From positions 24,884-88,883 of the forward strand of contig NZ_DATJCH010000021.1 of the NCBI RefSeq assembly GCF_035514885.1: a DNA stretch of 64,000 bases. The letters are read 5' to 3'. Both the position numbers and the translations under genes were made by a program. Source of the DNA: Albibacterium sp035514885 (GTDB taxonomy: Bacteria; Bacteroidota; Bacteroidia; Sphingobacteriales; Sphingobacteriaceae). Position 1 is the stretch's first letter. The number at the start of each line of letters is the position of its first letter. The notes beneath the pieces were generated by a model. That model ran no database searches. It worked only from the letters and a program-made list of their open reading frames with translations, and was not told the origin of the DNA. Positions 17,716 through 27,717 of this stretch are shown here, piece after piece.

Positions 17716-18189
17716 ATGAAAGATTATTCACATATTAAAGGTTGGGGAGTAGATGCTGATCCGAGAAATGAGCCTACCTACCCTATGAAAAATTATACAG
17801 GCGATGATCACAATAGGTTAAATTGGGAGAGACCTCCATTACAGCTGCAAGAAGTTGAAGTGCTTCATTCAATTGAAAGACCAAATTTAACAGCCGTCTT
17901 TGGCTCAACTTTACCTCCCTCGGGGCTGAGTGGCAATTTGCGTAGGTATGCTTTTAAATACAGCGAGTCAAGTTATCTCCATTGGCTGCCCTTACTTTTA
18001 GCTGATCGGGTTAATGTTATTGAAGGTATAGTAGACGATTTCAAGCAAGGCCATATACCTAATATCTTTGCAGAAAAAGGCTGGAAGGCTGAACTGAAAT
18101 ATAATCCGGTAGGATTAGTCAAGAAAGTTGTGATATGCACAGTAGTAACACTGGCAATTGTAAGTATGCTATCCGGAAAAAAGAAATAG
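17716..18189 (+). CDS. Conserved hypothetical protein with C-terminal membrane anchor
   Basis: 157 aa, not assigned to a characterised family. The N-terminal part is polar and rich in Pro, Asp and Tyr (GWGVDADPRNEPTYPMKNYT). The last ~25 residues form a single membrane helix (VVICTVVTLAIVSMLSG) followed by KKK, so the protein is probably tail-anchored with its bulk in the cytoplasm. It sits 15 bases after the alcohol dehydrogenase and convergent to the DUF1989 gene. I recall similar proteins beside such dehydrogenases but have no function to offer. Confidence 0.75.
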   Translation: MKDYSHIKGWGVDADPRNEPTYPMKNYTGDDHNRLNWERPPLQLQEVEVLHSIERPNLTAVFGSTLPPSGLSGNLRRYAFKYSESSYLHWLPLLLADRVNVIEGIVDDFKQGHIPNIFAEKGWKAELKYNPVGLVKKVVICTVVTLAIVSMLSGKKK

Positions 18190-18196
18190 ACAAAGA

Positions 18197-18784
18197 TTAG
18201 CCACTAGTAAGAATCTCGTATTGAATAGGCTTAAACGAATAGTTGTTTGATTGTTCTGCAGAGCAGGCTGTAAGGCCAACAATTAGATCCATTTTTGCTT
18301 CGAAAAGAAGATAATCACCTGCTTTACTTTGGGGTGGATCTACTGAAAGCTCTCCATCCTGTGCAAATTGAACATTCATAAAAATATTAAAAGCAGTTGG
18401 TATATCATCAGGTTCTATTCCAAAGTTAGAAAGGTTCGTATAAAGGTTTTCAAAACAGCTTGGGTGATAGTCAGGGTTCTGATAAAGAATCTGAAATGTT
18501 TCAGGGCTGCATGGAGCCAGGAGAAAATCGTTACGCCCATTGGTGTCTTCCAGTATTTCCATCATTTTATGACTCCGATTACTCCATAAATGGTGTCCTT
18601 TAGTAATCAGGATTGTATTTTCAAAATCAAGGGTTTTTCCTGAAGAAATTTTTTCTCGCTTATCGTTCGCATTAAAGAGAACCATATCGCTTACTTGTTC
18701 TCCTTGGGGGTCAATTACTCTCAGTTTATCGCCTGCCTTTAATTGAAAAGCTGCACCTGTTTGTTTTTCTATTGTATTAATCAT
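18197..18784 (-). CDS. Urea carboxylase-associated family protein (DUF1989)
   Basis: 195 aa. It has the DUF1989 features: GAAFQLKAGDKLRVIDPQGEQVSDMV near the start, cysteines in APCSPETF and HPSCFENL, and the end GDYLLFEAKMDLIVGLTACSAEQSN, where the conserved C-A-C/S-like text lies. DUF1989 proteins usually occur next to urea carboxylase or guanidine/amine degradation genes, but no carboxylase is present here. The YqcI/YcgG gene is 43 bases upstream on the same strand, suggesting an operon acting on a guanidine or N-hydroxy compound. Confidence 0.87.
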   Translation of the reverse strand: MINTIEKQTGAAFQLKAGDKLRVIDPQGEQVSDMVLFNANDKREKISSGKTLDFENTILITKGHHLWSNRSHKMMEILEDTNGRNDFLLAPCSPETFQILYQNPDYHPSCFENLYTNLSNFGIEPDDIPTAFNIFMNVQFAQDGELSVDPPQSKAGDYLLFEAKMDLIVGLTACSAEQSNNYSFKPIQYEILTSG

Positions 18785-18827
18785 CTGCTAATTAAACTCT
18801 AATTTATAATTGTTTGATAGTATCTTA

Positions 18828-19538
18828 CTAGGTATGAAAAGGACATTTCCAGTTTTTATCAACTTTACGCCCACTGTATTGAGGAGCCTCTAAACCTTCT
18901 CCATGATCGCTAAGCATCGGATTGATAGAACCGTCATAATTTATTTCCCGGTCACGGATCGTGTTTTTCATCTTTTCATAGATGTCATGATCACGAAGTT
19001 GTTCAAATTGTCGATGAAGGTTGAAGGCAAGTGCAGTATAGCCAAACCTTCTCGATTTTCTACTGGCATGTGGGTGTAGGCCAACTATAAAAAAGGCAGT
19101 GCCATTAAAACTGAAACTAAAATCTTTCTTTTCAGGATTACTGCCTACAGCATGGTCCCAAGGCTTATCTTCTTCACTATCATGAAGTTTTTGTAATTGT
19201 TGCCAAAGCCGCTTCTCAAAATCAAGCTCCGATTCCACCTTATCAGTAAACACTGCAATCATAGACATATATTGACTATTCGAATCTACTGTTTCTTTTA
19301 TATATGTTTTCAGGTCATTTGCCAATGCTTTGGTAGTTTCCTTGGTGCCCATTTGATCATAGATCCCAAATCTATATTGATCAGTATGCATAGCCGATTT
19401 TGCACCTACACAGGGATAATCTGCAGCATCTATTTTCTTTATGAAATTTTGAGTGACTTTCAGTACGCGATTGTTTAAATCTGAATTTATTTTATCAGGT
19501 GTGAAGTATGTTTCTATTCTTTTTGCTCCCATGTTCAA
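18828..19538 (-). CDS. YqcI/YcgG family protein, putative heme-dependent N-hydroxylase
   Basis: 236 aa. The conserved block is FFIVGLHPHASRKSRRFGYT followed by FNLHRQFEQLR, the core of the YqcI/YcgG family. Members DcsA (arginine N-hydroxylation in cycloserine synthesis) and GntA (guanitoxin synthesis) are heme-dependent N-hydroxylases, so this protein may hydroxylate a guanidine or amino group. The His residues in this block are the natural heme-ligand candidates. The C-terminus carries a single Cys in WKCPFHT. It is probably the first gene of an operon with DUF1989. Substrate unknown. Confidence 0.83.
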   Translation of the reverse strand: MNMGAKRIETYFTPDKINSDLNNRVLKVTQNFIKKIDAADYPCVGAKSAMHTDQYRFGIYDQMGTKETTKALANDLKTYIKETVDSNSQYMSMIAVFTDKVESELDFEKRLWQQLQKLHDSEEDKPWDHAVGSNPEKKDFSFSFNGTAFFIVGLHPHASRKSRRFGYTALAFNLHRQFEQLRDHDIYEKMKNTIRDREINYDGSINPMLSDHGEGLEAPQYSGRKVDKNWKCPFHT

Positions 19539-19782
19539 TTAACTCGTTTTTGGCTCAAATCTATTTTTTGTCCCTTTATATCGATTCAAATGATAACCGA
19601 TATAAGAACTAACAGAATAGTTTCAGTTTTGTTTAAGACAGTCAGTAACCTCCTCTACTCAAATGCCTATAGATAAAAACTTTAATCTGTTTTAATGGTT
19701 ATCAAAAATGTATTCCTTCGATAAGATGGATGTGAGATGTTGACTTTGTTATATCGAATTCGTTAATCTAATTATTAAGCGT

Positions 19783-22779
19783 ATGAAAATTATTACCTAT
19801 TGTCTAACGGTATCATTATTTCTTTTCGCAACCAATTTATTGGCTCAAGAATCCATTACCGTAAAAGGCGTTGTTCACGATGCTGAGACTGGAGAAACTG
19901 TTCCGGGAGTTACGGTTCAGGTTAAGGGAACTACTTCAGGAACTCAAACAGATATGGATGGGAATTACTCAATCCAGGTAAATCCCACAGCAACTTTGGT
20001 GTTTAGTTTTATCAGCTACGGCACTCAGGAAATCCCGGTTAATAACCAGCAGCAAATAGATGTAGAATTAGTAACCTCTACTCAAGAGTTAGAGCAGGTT
20101 GTTGTAATTGGGTATGGTTCTGCTGCTCGTCGCGATTTAACGGGCTCAATATCAACCGTCAAAGGAAGTGAAGTTGCTGATAAACCATCTTCTAATCCTG
20201 TTGCTTCTATCCAAGGAAAAGTAGCCGGTGTGCAAATTGTTAATTCAGGAAGACCGGGTGCGGATCCGGATATTCGAATTAGAGGAACCAACTCTATTAA
20301 TAGTGTAAAACCATTGTATGTGGTTGATGGGATATTAAATGATAATATCAATTTTATCAATCCGGCCGACATCGAGACAATGGAAGTGTTAAAGGATCCG
20401 TCGTCTTTGGCTATTTTCGGAGTTAGAGGAGCCAATGGAGTAATTATCATTACAACGAAACAAGCAAAAGCCGGCCAATTGAATTTTAATTTTAACTCAA
20501 CCGTCGGATTTAAGGACGTTTCTGATCGTATGAAACTCACCGATGCTGCCGGATTTAAACTATTATACGATGAGCAGCGCGCCAATGAAGGGATTGCTGC
20601 TTACGACTATACAAACTGGACAGCAAACACCGATTGGCAAGATCAAATATTTCAACGCGGCATCTTAAATTACAACAACCTCAGTGTAAGTGGTGCGTCA
20701 GAAAATAATAAGTTCTACATGGGTTTAGGCTATACGCAGGAAGAAGGCGTAATTCATTATGAAAAGCTTAATAAAATCACTTTATCGCTTAATGATGAAC
20801 TTCAAGTTACCGATAATTTAAAGTTTGGTGTGAATTTTAATGGTTACAGAGCTCAGTTACCTCAAGAAAGGAGTGTAGCTTCTGCCGTAAGAGCTGCACC
20901 AATTGCCCCTGTATATAATGATGAATATGGATTATACCATACTCTTCCAGATTTTCAACGTGCCCAAATATGGAATCCTTTAGTTGATATTTATGATCGC
21001 AGAAATACAGCAATTAACCGCGAATACAGAGCTGTTGCCAGTGTATTTGGTGAAGTTAAATTTCTAGAGAATTTTTCTTTCAAAGCTAACTTCCTGGCAG
21101 ATTATGGCTTTAATCAAGGAAGATCTTATTCTCCTTTGATCAATGTTTATAATCCGGAGATTGAAGGTGAGAGTAAAATTGATCAACTGAATAGAATCAC
21201 GTCGGTTTCTCAAAATCAAAATATCTTTACTAAAGTTCAATCAGACTGGTTGCTGACATATAAAAACAGTTTTGGCGATCATAATCTAACGGCAACAGCA
21301 GGGTGGACGACCTATTATAATTCTTATGAAACAACAAATGCCAGCAGAACGCAAGGTAGCGGGGCTCCCATTCCAAACGATCCTGATAAATGGTATGTAG
21401 GAATCGGATCTTCCGATACTCAGCAAGGAGACGGATCCGCCTGGGAGCGGACAACTTTATCTTTCTTAGCACGTGCACTTTATAACTACAAAGGCAAGTA
21501 TTTACTGAATGGTTCATTCAGACGTGACGGAACTTCCGGCTTTTATAAATACGGAAATCAATGGCAAAACTTTGGTGCAATAGGAGCAGGTTGGGTAATT
21601 TCTGACGAAGAATTTATGCAAGATCGGTCTGCTATCAACAGATTGAAGTTAAAAGGATCATGGGGTATACTAGGAAACCAAAATACGGGAGGAAATCAAT
21701 ATCCACTGTATCCTTTGCTAGTTGCCGGTAATTCAGCTGTTTTTGGAGATAACATTATTCCGGCTTACGAACCATCTTATATACCCTATCGTGATTTAAG
21801 ATGGGAACGAGTTTATGCCTGGGAGGGAGGCTTTGAATTAGATGCATTTGATAACCGTTTTTCTCTTGATGCCGTTTACTATCATAAAGATACCAAGGGA
21901 ATCATTGTTACGGTTCCTGCCTCATTGGGTGTAAAAGCAGGACTTTCCAATCCGGGAGAAGTGAGCAACAAAGGAATTGAACTGTCAACTTCATGGAACC
22001 AGTCTTTCGGCGATGATATGTCTTTAACTATTGGGGGAAATCTTACTACGATGGACAATAAAGTAAATCGTCTTCTAGATGAAGGTTATGATATTGTTGA
22101 TGGTGTTTCCAGAACAAGTGTTGATTACCCAATTGGTTATTTTTACGGTTATATCTCTGATGGTATTTATCAAACAAATGAGGAACTGCGGGTATCACCC
22201 GTACATGCAGGTGCAAAATTGGGAGATATTAAATTTCGCGATGTAGATGGAAATGGTGAAATTAATGATGCCGATCGAACCATTATCGGTAATCCGACTC
22301 CAGACCTTACCTACGGTATTTCACTCAACTTTACATATAAGAACTTTGATATAGGAACTGATTTTATGGGTGTATATGGCAATGAGATCTTCAGAAATTG
22401 GAATCGAAATGCTTTTGCTCAATTTAACTTCCTGGAAGATCGGCTCGAAAGATGGCATGGTGAAGGAACTTCCAATTGGGAGCCAATTATGGATTCCGGA
22501 AGAGCAAATAACCGATTAGCATCTACCTATTACATTGAAGATGGAAGTTTTTTCCGACTTAGAAACTTACAATTAGGATATAATTTTGATCAAAAAATAT
22601 TAGATCGTTTGCATCTAAAATCTCTGCGAATTTTTGTGAATGCGCAAAATGTATTTACCCTTCGAAATAGTACAGGCTACACTCCAGAGATAGGAGGAAG
22701 CGCTACTTCTTTTGGAGTTGATGATGGTACCTATCCGGTGCCGGCGATTTATACATTCGGTGTGAATTTAAATTTCTAA
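19783..22779 (+). CDS. SusC/RagA family TonB-linked outer membrane protein
   Basis: 998 aa. After a signal peptide (ends LLAQ) comes a carboxypeptidase D regulatory-like domain (VKGVVHDAETGETVPGVTV, ~25-100), the SusC-type signature QVVVIGYGSAARRDLTGSIS, a plug domain (~115-225, including IRIRGTNSIN and VLKDPSS) and a 22-strand barrel ending with Phe (NLNF). It imports glycan fragments across the outer membrane using TonB energy. First gene of a polysaccharide utilisation locus; the SusD gene follows with an 18-base gap. Confidence 0.96.
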   Translation: MKIITYCLTVSLFLFATNLLAQESITVKGVVHDAETGETVPGVTVQVKGTTSGTQTDMDGNYSIQVNPTATLVFSFISYGTQEIPVNNQQQIDVELVTSTQELEQVVVIGYGSAARRDLTGSISTVKGSEVADKPSSNPVASIQGKVAGVQIVNSGRPGADPDIRIRGTNSINSVKPLYVVDGILNDNINFINPADIETMEVLKDPSSLAIFGVRGANGVIIITTKQAKAGQLNFNFNSTVGFKDVSDRMKLTDAAGFKLLYDEQRANEGIAAYDYTNWTANTDWQDQIFQRGILNYNNLSVSGASENNKFYMGLGYTQEEGVIHYEKLNKITLSLNDELQVTDNLKFGVNFNGYRAQLPQERSVASAVRAAPIAPVYNDEYGLYHTLPDFQRAQIWNPLVDIYDRRNTAINREYRAVASVFGEVKFLENFSFKANFLADYGFNQGRSYSPLINVYNPEIEGESKIDQLNRITSVSQNQNIFTKVQSDWLLTYKNSFGDHNLTATAGWTTYYNSYETTNASRTQGSGAPIPNDPDKWYVGIGSSDTQQGDGSAWERTTLSFLARALYNYKGKYLLNGSFRRDGTSGFYKYGNQWQNFGAIGAGWVISDEEFMQDRSAINRLKLKGSWGILGNQNTGGNQYPLYPLLVAGNSAVFGDNIIPAYEPSYIPYRDLRWERVYAWEGGFELDAFDNRFSLDAVYYHKDTKGIIVTVPASLGVKAGLSNPGEVSNKGIELSTSWNQSFGDDMSLTIGGNLTTMDNKVNRLLDEGYDIVDGVSRTSVDYPIGYFYGYISDGIYQTNEELRVSPVHAGAKLGDIKFRDVDGNGEINDADRTIIGNPTPDLTYGISLNFTYKNFDIGTDFMGVYGNEIFRNWNRNAFAQFNFLEDRLERWHGEGTSNWEPIMDSGRANNRLASTYYIEDGSFFRLRNLQLGYNFDQKILDRLHLKSLRIFVNAQNVFTLRNSTGYTPEIGGSATSFGVDDGTYPVPAIYTFGVNLNF

Positions 22780-22797
22780 TTGTTAAAGAATTCGGTT

Positions 22798-24291
22798 ATG
22801 AAAAACTTAAATAATATATATACTAAAATATCTGCTTTAATGGTTATGGTGATGATAATCGCCGCAGGATGTAAAAAAGATTTTCTGGATAGAAAACCTC
22901 TGGGACAATTAACGGAGGAAGATTTAGATCCCGGTTCTCTTGAAGGACAGGTGTTTGCAATTTACGGTGGCGGACTTCGAAATGAAGGTATTAGTGGCCT
23001 TCCCTATATAGCTGTCCATAATATGCGAGCAGACGATGCAGATAAAGGTAGCGCACCCGGCGATGGGGAAGACGCTGCAAATATTTTTGATAAATTTCAA
23101 TATGTTAAGGATTTTTGGTTGATAAATTCATACTGGACAGGGCAATATAACCTGATAAACCTGTCTAATAATGTGATTTCAGCAGCTGATTCCATTGAGA
23201 ATACGCCTACTACTTTAATCAACTTGGGTGAAGCTAAGTTCTTTCGGGCATTTGCGTATTTTAATTTAGTACGAGCTTTCGGAGAGGTGCCAAAAATTGA
23301 TTTTCGAATTACTGATCCATCGCAGGCCATTGTACCCAAATCTCCGATTGCAGATATCTATCAATTGATTGATGCCGATTTGCAGGAAGCAGTAGCTGCC
23401 TTACCTCCAAGCTGGAGCAGTCAGTTTGTTGGTAGAGTAACCAAAGGAGCAGCTTTGGCCCTGCAGGCTAAAACATTTTTAGCGCGTAATATGTGGTCAA
23501 GGGCATTGGCTTCTTCCGAAGCGGTTATTATGTTGGGAGAATATGATTTAAGTACTCCCTATAATCAGATATTCAGGGAGTCGCAGGAAAATGGAAAAGA
23601 GTCTGTTTTTGAAATTCAGGCATTTTATTCACAAAGCAACACCTCAGTTGGTATTACCTATGCCAGCCGACAAGGGGTAAGAGGATCGGGAGATTGGAAC
23701 TTAGGATGGGGATGGAATGTACCGAATCAGAAAATGGCAGATGCTTTTGAACCCGGCGACCCGAGAAAGGATGAAACGTTGCTGTATACCGGTCAAGTAA
23801 ACTCTCCTTATGGCGAATTTCTTCCTGCAGGTCTTCCAAGACCTTATTGGAGTAAAAAAGTATATACCAATCCAGATATCCGAAGGTCAACCGGTAGCTT
23901 ACAAGGTCAATGGTTCAATATGCGTATCATTAGGTATGCAGATGTTATTCTTATGGCAGCAGAAGCAGCAAATGAATTAGGAGGAACAGCAAATATTGAA
24001 AAATCCTTAGAGTATTTAGAAATGGTACGCGCCAGAGCCCGGGGAAGTAATCCTGCGGTATTGCCAGAAGTAACAACGACCGATCAGGCAGCACTTCGCC
24101 AAGCCATTCGACATGAAAGACAGGTGGAATTGGGAATGGAGAATGAACGATTCTTTGATTTAGTTCGTTGGGGAATTGCAGACGATGTTCTTGCTGATGC
24201 AGGTTATCAGCATAAAAATCGTTTCCTACCAATACCTCAACCGGAAATAGATAAAGCAGGAGGTGTTTTAGTGCAAAATCCAGATTATTAA
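22798..24291 (+). CDS. SusD/RagB family nutrient-binding lipoprotein
   Basis: 497 aa from the ATG at 22798; the in-frame TTG at 22780 directly after the SusC stop is less likely. The lipobox is IIAAGC, followed by KKDFLDRKPLGQLTEE, the common SusD mature start. TPR-like helices (GEAKFFRAFAYFNLVRAFGEVP) and the C-terminal signature (ERFFDLVRWGIADDVL, then NRFLPIPQPEI) are clear. It caps the SusC barrel and binds the glycan at the cell surface. Confidence 0.95.
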   Translation: MKNLNNIYTKISALMVMVMIIAAGCKKDFLDRKPLGQLTEEDLDPGSLEGQVFAIYGGGLRNEGISGLPYIAVHNMRADDADKGSAPGDGEDAANIFDKFQYVKDFWLINSYWTGQYNLINLSNNVISAADSIENTPTTLINLGEAKFFRAFAYFNLVRAFGEVPKIDFRITDPSQAIVPKSPIADIYQLIDADLQEAVAALPPSWSSQFVGRVTKGAALALQAKTFLARNMWSRALASSEAVIMLGEYDLSTPYNQIFRESQENGKESVFEIQAFYSQSNTSVGITYASRQGVRGSGDWNLGWGWNVPNQKMADAFEPGDPRKDETLLYTGQVNSPYGEFLPAGLPRPYWSKKVYTNPDIRRSTGSLQGQWFNMRIIRYADVILMAAEAANELGGTANIEKSLEYLEMVRARARGSNPAVLPEVTTTDQAALRQAIRHERQVELGMENERFFDLVRWGIADDVLADAGYQHKNRFLPIPQPEIDKAGGVLVQNPDY

Positions 24292-24314
24292 TTAAGACAT
24301 CAAAATTGATAAAG

Positions 24315-25151
24315 ATGAAAAATATACTTTCAAAATCAATATATGGAGGGCTCTTTATTCTCCTTATTGTTGCAAGCTTCAGTGCTTGTCAGAAAATGGA
24401 AAGACCGGCAATGAATATCATACCCGACGATACTGCGCGATTAAATGGTCCGCTTCAATTGTTCCTTTCCTTTGAAGACAGTCCAATTGATAGCATACAT
24501 GATGCTAAAGGTAATGCAAAAGGGAATAGCTATGTTGAAGGCATTAAAGGTAAAGCATATAAAGGGTCAACTACCGGACAAATTCAATATTCCAATGCCG
24601 GGAAATTAGCTGAAATGACCAGCTTTACAGTGGCCTTCTGGATGAATACAGAAAAGCATAGCGGGGGAGGGCAATCGGTATTTATGATGCCCAATACGAG
24701 TGATTTCTGGGGAAACTTATTCGCAATTATTGAAGGGAACGACAATCCGGACGATAACTCGATGCTTTTTAAATTTAATTTCGCCGGAAACTGGGTTGAA
24801 TTTAGCGGCAATAATGGTCTCGACCGACTGCCTGATATGTATGGTAAGTGGCATCATTTGGCTTTTAGCTACGATGAAAATACTTCAAAATTCGCTGCCT
24901 ACTTAGATGGGGAAAAGATGAATTTACCGGCAAATATCAGTGATCGGAAAAAAGATAATGCGCCTTTGGGTAAATTAAGCTTTAAAGATGCATCTCAGTT
25001 TGCTATCGGTGCTTATCAGCAACATATCGGAATCCAGGGAGATCCTCAAGATTGGATGTTGCATTATACTGGTATGCTTGATCAATTTCGGGTATATACA
25101 AAGGCTCTAAATGACGAAGAGGTAAAAGCATTATTTACTAAGAAAGAATAA
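24315..25151 (+). CDS. Surface lipoprotein with LamG/concanavalin A-like domain
   Basis: 278 aa from the ATG at 24315 (TTG at 24306 is also in frame). Lipobox is FSAC, followed by QKMERP. Residues ~45-275 form a laminin G-like jelly roll: FTVAFWMNT, then GKWHHLAFSYDENTSKFAAYLDG and the end GMLDQFRVYTKALNDEEV. In a Sus locus this place is usually held by a surface glycan-binding protein. It may bind the same glucan that the next gene cleaves; no catalytic residues were identified. Confidence 0.87.
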   Translation: MKNILSKSIYGGLFILLIVASFSACQKMERPAMNIIPDDTARLNGPLQLFLSFEDSPIDSIHDAKGNAKGNSYVEGIKGKAYKGSTTGQIQYSNAGKLAEMTSFTVAFWMNTEKHSGGGQSVFMMPNTSDFWGNLFAIIEGNDNPDDNSMLFKFNFAGNWVEFSGNNGLDRLPDMYGKWHHLAFSYDENTSKFAAYLDGEKMNLPANISDRKKDNAPLGKLSFKDASQFAIGAYQQHIGIQGDPQDWMLHYTGMLDQFRVYTKALNDEEVKALFTKKE

Positions 25152-25171
25152 GCTAATAGAAAAATAGGTTA

Positions 25172-26617
25172 ATGAAAATTGGATATCTTTATAATATGTT
25201 GAATTTAAAGAGGATTATGGCGAATATAAGCTTCGTTCAGATTTTTTTGATGGTTGGTTTTATTGGCATTACAGGATGTAGCACTCCGAAATCAGCAGAG
25301 TCTAATCCGCCTGCCGAACAAACGAACCTCAGCGATGACTCCTTACTTACCCTTGCCCAAAAGCAAACTTTTCAATACTTCTGGGAAGGTGCGGAAAATA
25401 TATCAGGACTAGCTCGTGAGCGAATTCATATCGATGGAGACTATCCGCAGAATGATCAGGATGTTGTCACAACCGGAGGAAGTGGTTTTGGTATAATGAC
25501 TATTCTGGTGGGAATTGAGCGAGGATTTATCACACGTTCGGAAGGTTATAATCGATTGAATAGAATTGTGGATTATTTAGGGAAAGCCGACAGATTTCAT
25601 GGGGCGTGGCCACATTGGTTGTATGGCCCGACTGGAAAAGTTAAGCCATTTGGAGAAAAGGATAATGGTGGCGACCTGGTAGAAACGGCATTTATGGCTC
25701 AGGCTTTACTATGCGTCCGACAATATTTTAATGATGGTAATATTGAAGAAAAGAGCTTGGCTAAGAAAGCAGACGAGCTTTGGAAAGGAATTGATTGGAA
25801 TTTCTACCGTAATGGTGATCAAAATGTGCTTTATTGGCATTGGAGTCCTAATTATGAATGGACTATTAATTTTCCAATCAGAGGGTACGATGAATGTTTA
25901 ATTACTTATGTATTAGCTGCTTCCTCACCAACACATGGAGTGCCTGCCGAAGTATATCATGAAGGCTGGGCAAGGAATGGAGCAATAAAATCAAGTGCAG
26001 AACAGTACGGATATCAATTAATACTTGCTCATAATGGACATGAAGGGACGGTTGGACCGCTTTTTTGGTCGCAATATTCTTATTTAGCTCTTGATCCGCG
26101 CGGATTGAAAGATCATTATGCCGATTATTGGACATTAAATAGAAATCATGCTTTGATTAATCGGGAGTATGCCATTGAAAATCCAAAAAACTTTAAAGGC
26201 TATGGTGCAAATACCTGGGGCCTCACAGCCAGCTATTCTGTGGATGGCTATTCAGCTCACAGTCCTAAAAATGATCTGGGTGTTATAACTCCTACAGCTG
26301 CCATCTCATCCATCCCATATACGCCGGAGTATAGTATGGAGGTTATTCGCCATCTATACAATGATTTGGGTGATAAACTCTGGGGAAAGTATGGCTTTTA
26401 CGATGCTTTTAGTGAAACTGATAATTGGTTTCCAAAACGTTATTTAGCAATTGACCAGGGAACCATTCCGGTAATGATTGAGAATTATCGGAGTGGTTTA
26501 TTATGGAATTTATTTATGAGTGCACCTGAAATACAAGCCGGTCTTTTAAAACTTGGTTTTACAAGTACACAACATACACTTACAGCAAATCAAGCAATCG
26601 CAGAGGAAGTACAATGA
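25172..26617 (+). CDS. Glucoamylase-like lipoprotein, probable GH144 beta-1,2-glucanase
   Basis: 481 aa, or 473 from the ATG at 25196, which puts Lys-Arg just before the hydrophobic signal. Lipobox is GITGC. The catalytic (alpha/alpha)6 domain (~55-470) has the features of the PF10091 glucoamylase family: LAQKQTFQYFWEGAE, the DGDYP region, TTGGSGFGIM and the acidic loop GYDECLITYVLAASSP. Characterised Bacteroidota members of this fold belong to GH144 and act on beta-1,2-glucan (endo-sophorosidase of Chitinophaga, BT3566 of Bacteroides). The substrate here is inferred from family only. Fourth gene of the Sus locus, 20 bases after the LamG gene. Confidence 0.85.
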   Translation: MKIGYLYNMLNLKRIMANISFVQIFLMVGFIGITGCSTPKSAESNPPAEQTNLSDDSLLTLAQKQTFQYFWEGAENISGLARERIHIDGDYPQNDQDVVTTGGSGFGIMTILVGIERGFITRSEGYNRLNRIVDYLGKADRFHGAWPHWLYGPTGKVKPFGEKDNGGDLVETAFMAQALLCVRQYFNDGNIEEKSLAKKADELWKGIDWNFYRNGDQNVLYWHWSPNYEWTINFPIRGYDECLITYVLAASSPTHGVPAEVYHEGWARNGAIKSSAEQYGYQLILAHNGHEGTVGPLFWSQYSYLALDPRGLKDHYADYWTLNRNHALINREYAIENPKNFKGYGANTWGLTASYSVDGYSAHSPKNDLGVITPTAAISSIPYTPEYSMEVIRHLYNDLGDKLWGKYGFYDAFSETDNWFPKRYLAIDQGTIPVMIENYRSGLLWNLFMSAPEIQAGLLKLGFTSTQHTLTANQAIAEEVQ

Positions 26618-26754
26618 TGAAGAATTTCATTTATTGTGCCTTCCAAACTGCCGTATAGATAACATTCTTCTAAAAATCCCCATTTTCTGGGATTGTTCAC
26701 TACATCGTGAAGAAGTAACTTTACAGTACAATTGTTCTATCAAAAGTATTTACT

Positions 26755-27702
26755 ATGAAAAAGATAACTATTCTACTATTTTGTTTATCCATCATATTGA
26801 TGGCCTGTAACAAAGATAAGGATGACTTAGGAAGTCCAGCGGGTAGTGAATTGAAGAAATTACCCGGTAATATTTATTATAAATGGGCGGATGAGGGGAT
26901 TTTCGTATTAAATCTACCTTCAGCCAGCCAGAGTTTATTATTACAGGACAAAATTCGACGAAATGATTGGGATATCAGTTTTGATAACAAATATGTTTTA
27001 GAGTGTTCGGATGTTCAGGGTGATTATCAAGCTAGTCAATTTACCCTTTCCAATATATCGGACGGCACCATTGTCAAACAATTTAAGTATTATGCCTCAG
27101 AAGGAGATATCGCCACAGGAACCCTTTCACCCAACGGGCAGCTCATCGCTATTGACCCAACATTCCATGATGGTATTGTCATCACCGATCTGGACGGCAA
27201 TGAAGTGAAACATATCCTGACAGTAAATAACGAGAAGATTACTGAAGACCCAGTGTGGATGTCTGACAATACATTACTTATTACACATAAACAATTTTTA
27301 CTGAAGAGCAATGCTGATTTTACTCAAGTAAGTCTTATAAAGGAATTTGATTTTCAGGATTGGGGATCGCCCGCGGTAAGCAGAGATGGGAAAAAGATTG
27401 CTTTTTCGGCCTCAAAACACATATGGTTAATGAATGCAGATGGCACTGACCTGAAACAGGTGACCAAAAGTAGCACAGCGGAAACGTCTCCTCAATTTTC
27501 CCCTGATGGGAAATACCTATTGATCGGAACTGACTTTCACATTACCGGGCCCTTTGGAAGTATTTTCTATCTCAAAGTAATTCCTGCAGATGGTAGGCAA
27601 TACCAAGTAGATGATGATGCAGAGAGCGAAGGCGTTATACCGTTGATATTGAACGGAAAAAGTCAGCCCGAGGCAGGTGATGGTAGAATGGTCTGGCGCT
27701 GA
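26755..27702 (+). CDS. TolB-like beta-propeller lipoprotein
   Basis: 315 aa with signal and lipobox LMAC. The rest is a repeat of about 45 residues with PD40/TolB-type motifs: GTLSPNGQLIAID, AVSRDGKKIAFSASKHIWLMNADG, PQFSPDGKYLLIG. Each repeat should be one blade of a propeller. Role unknown; such proteins often bind sugars or partner proteins at the cell surface. It lies 137 bases after the GH144 gene on the same strand and may be part of the same locus or separately expressed. A 28-codon ORF with a propeller-like blade follows at 27718. Confidence 0.8.
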   Translation: MKKITILLFCLSIILMACNKDKDDLGSPAGSELKKLPGNIYYKWADEGIFVLNLPSASQSLLLQDKIRRNDWDISFDNKYVLECSDVQGDYQASQFTLSNISDGTIVKQFKYYASEGDIATGTLSPNGQLIAIDPTFHDGIVITDLDGNEVKHILTVNNEKITEDPVWMSDNTLLITHKQFLLKSNADFTQVSLIKEFDFQDWGSPAVSRDGKKIAFSASKHIWLMNADGTDLKQVTKSSTAETSPQFSPDGKYLLIGTDFHITGPFGSIFYLKVIPADGRQYQVDDDAESEGVIPLILNGKSQPEAGDGRMVWR

Positions 27703-27717
27703 TTTAAACAAAAACGA

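Noticed and set aside
20082..20585. 167-aa minus-strand ORF inside susC
   Set aside because: Shadow of the SusC plug domain coding strand; composition is not protein-like.
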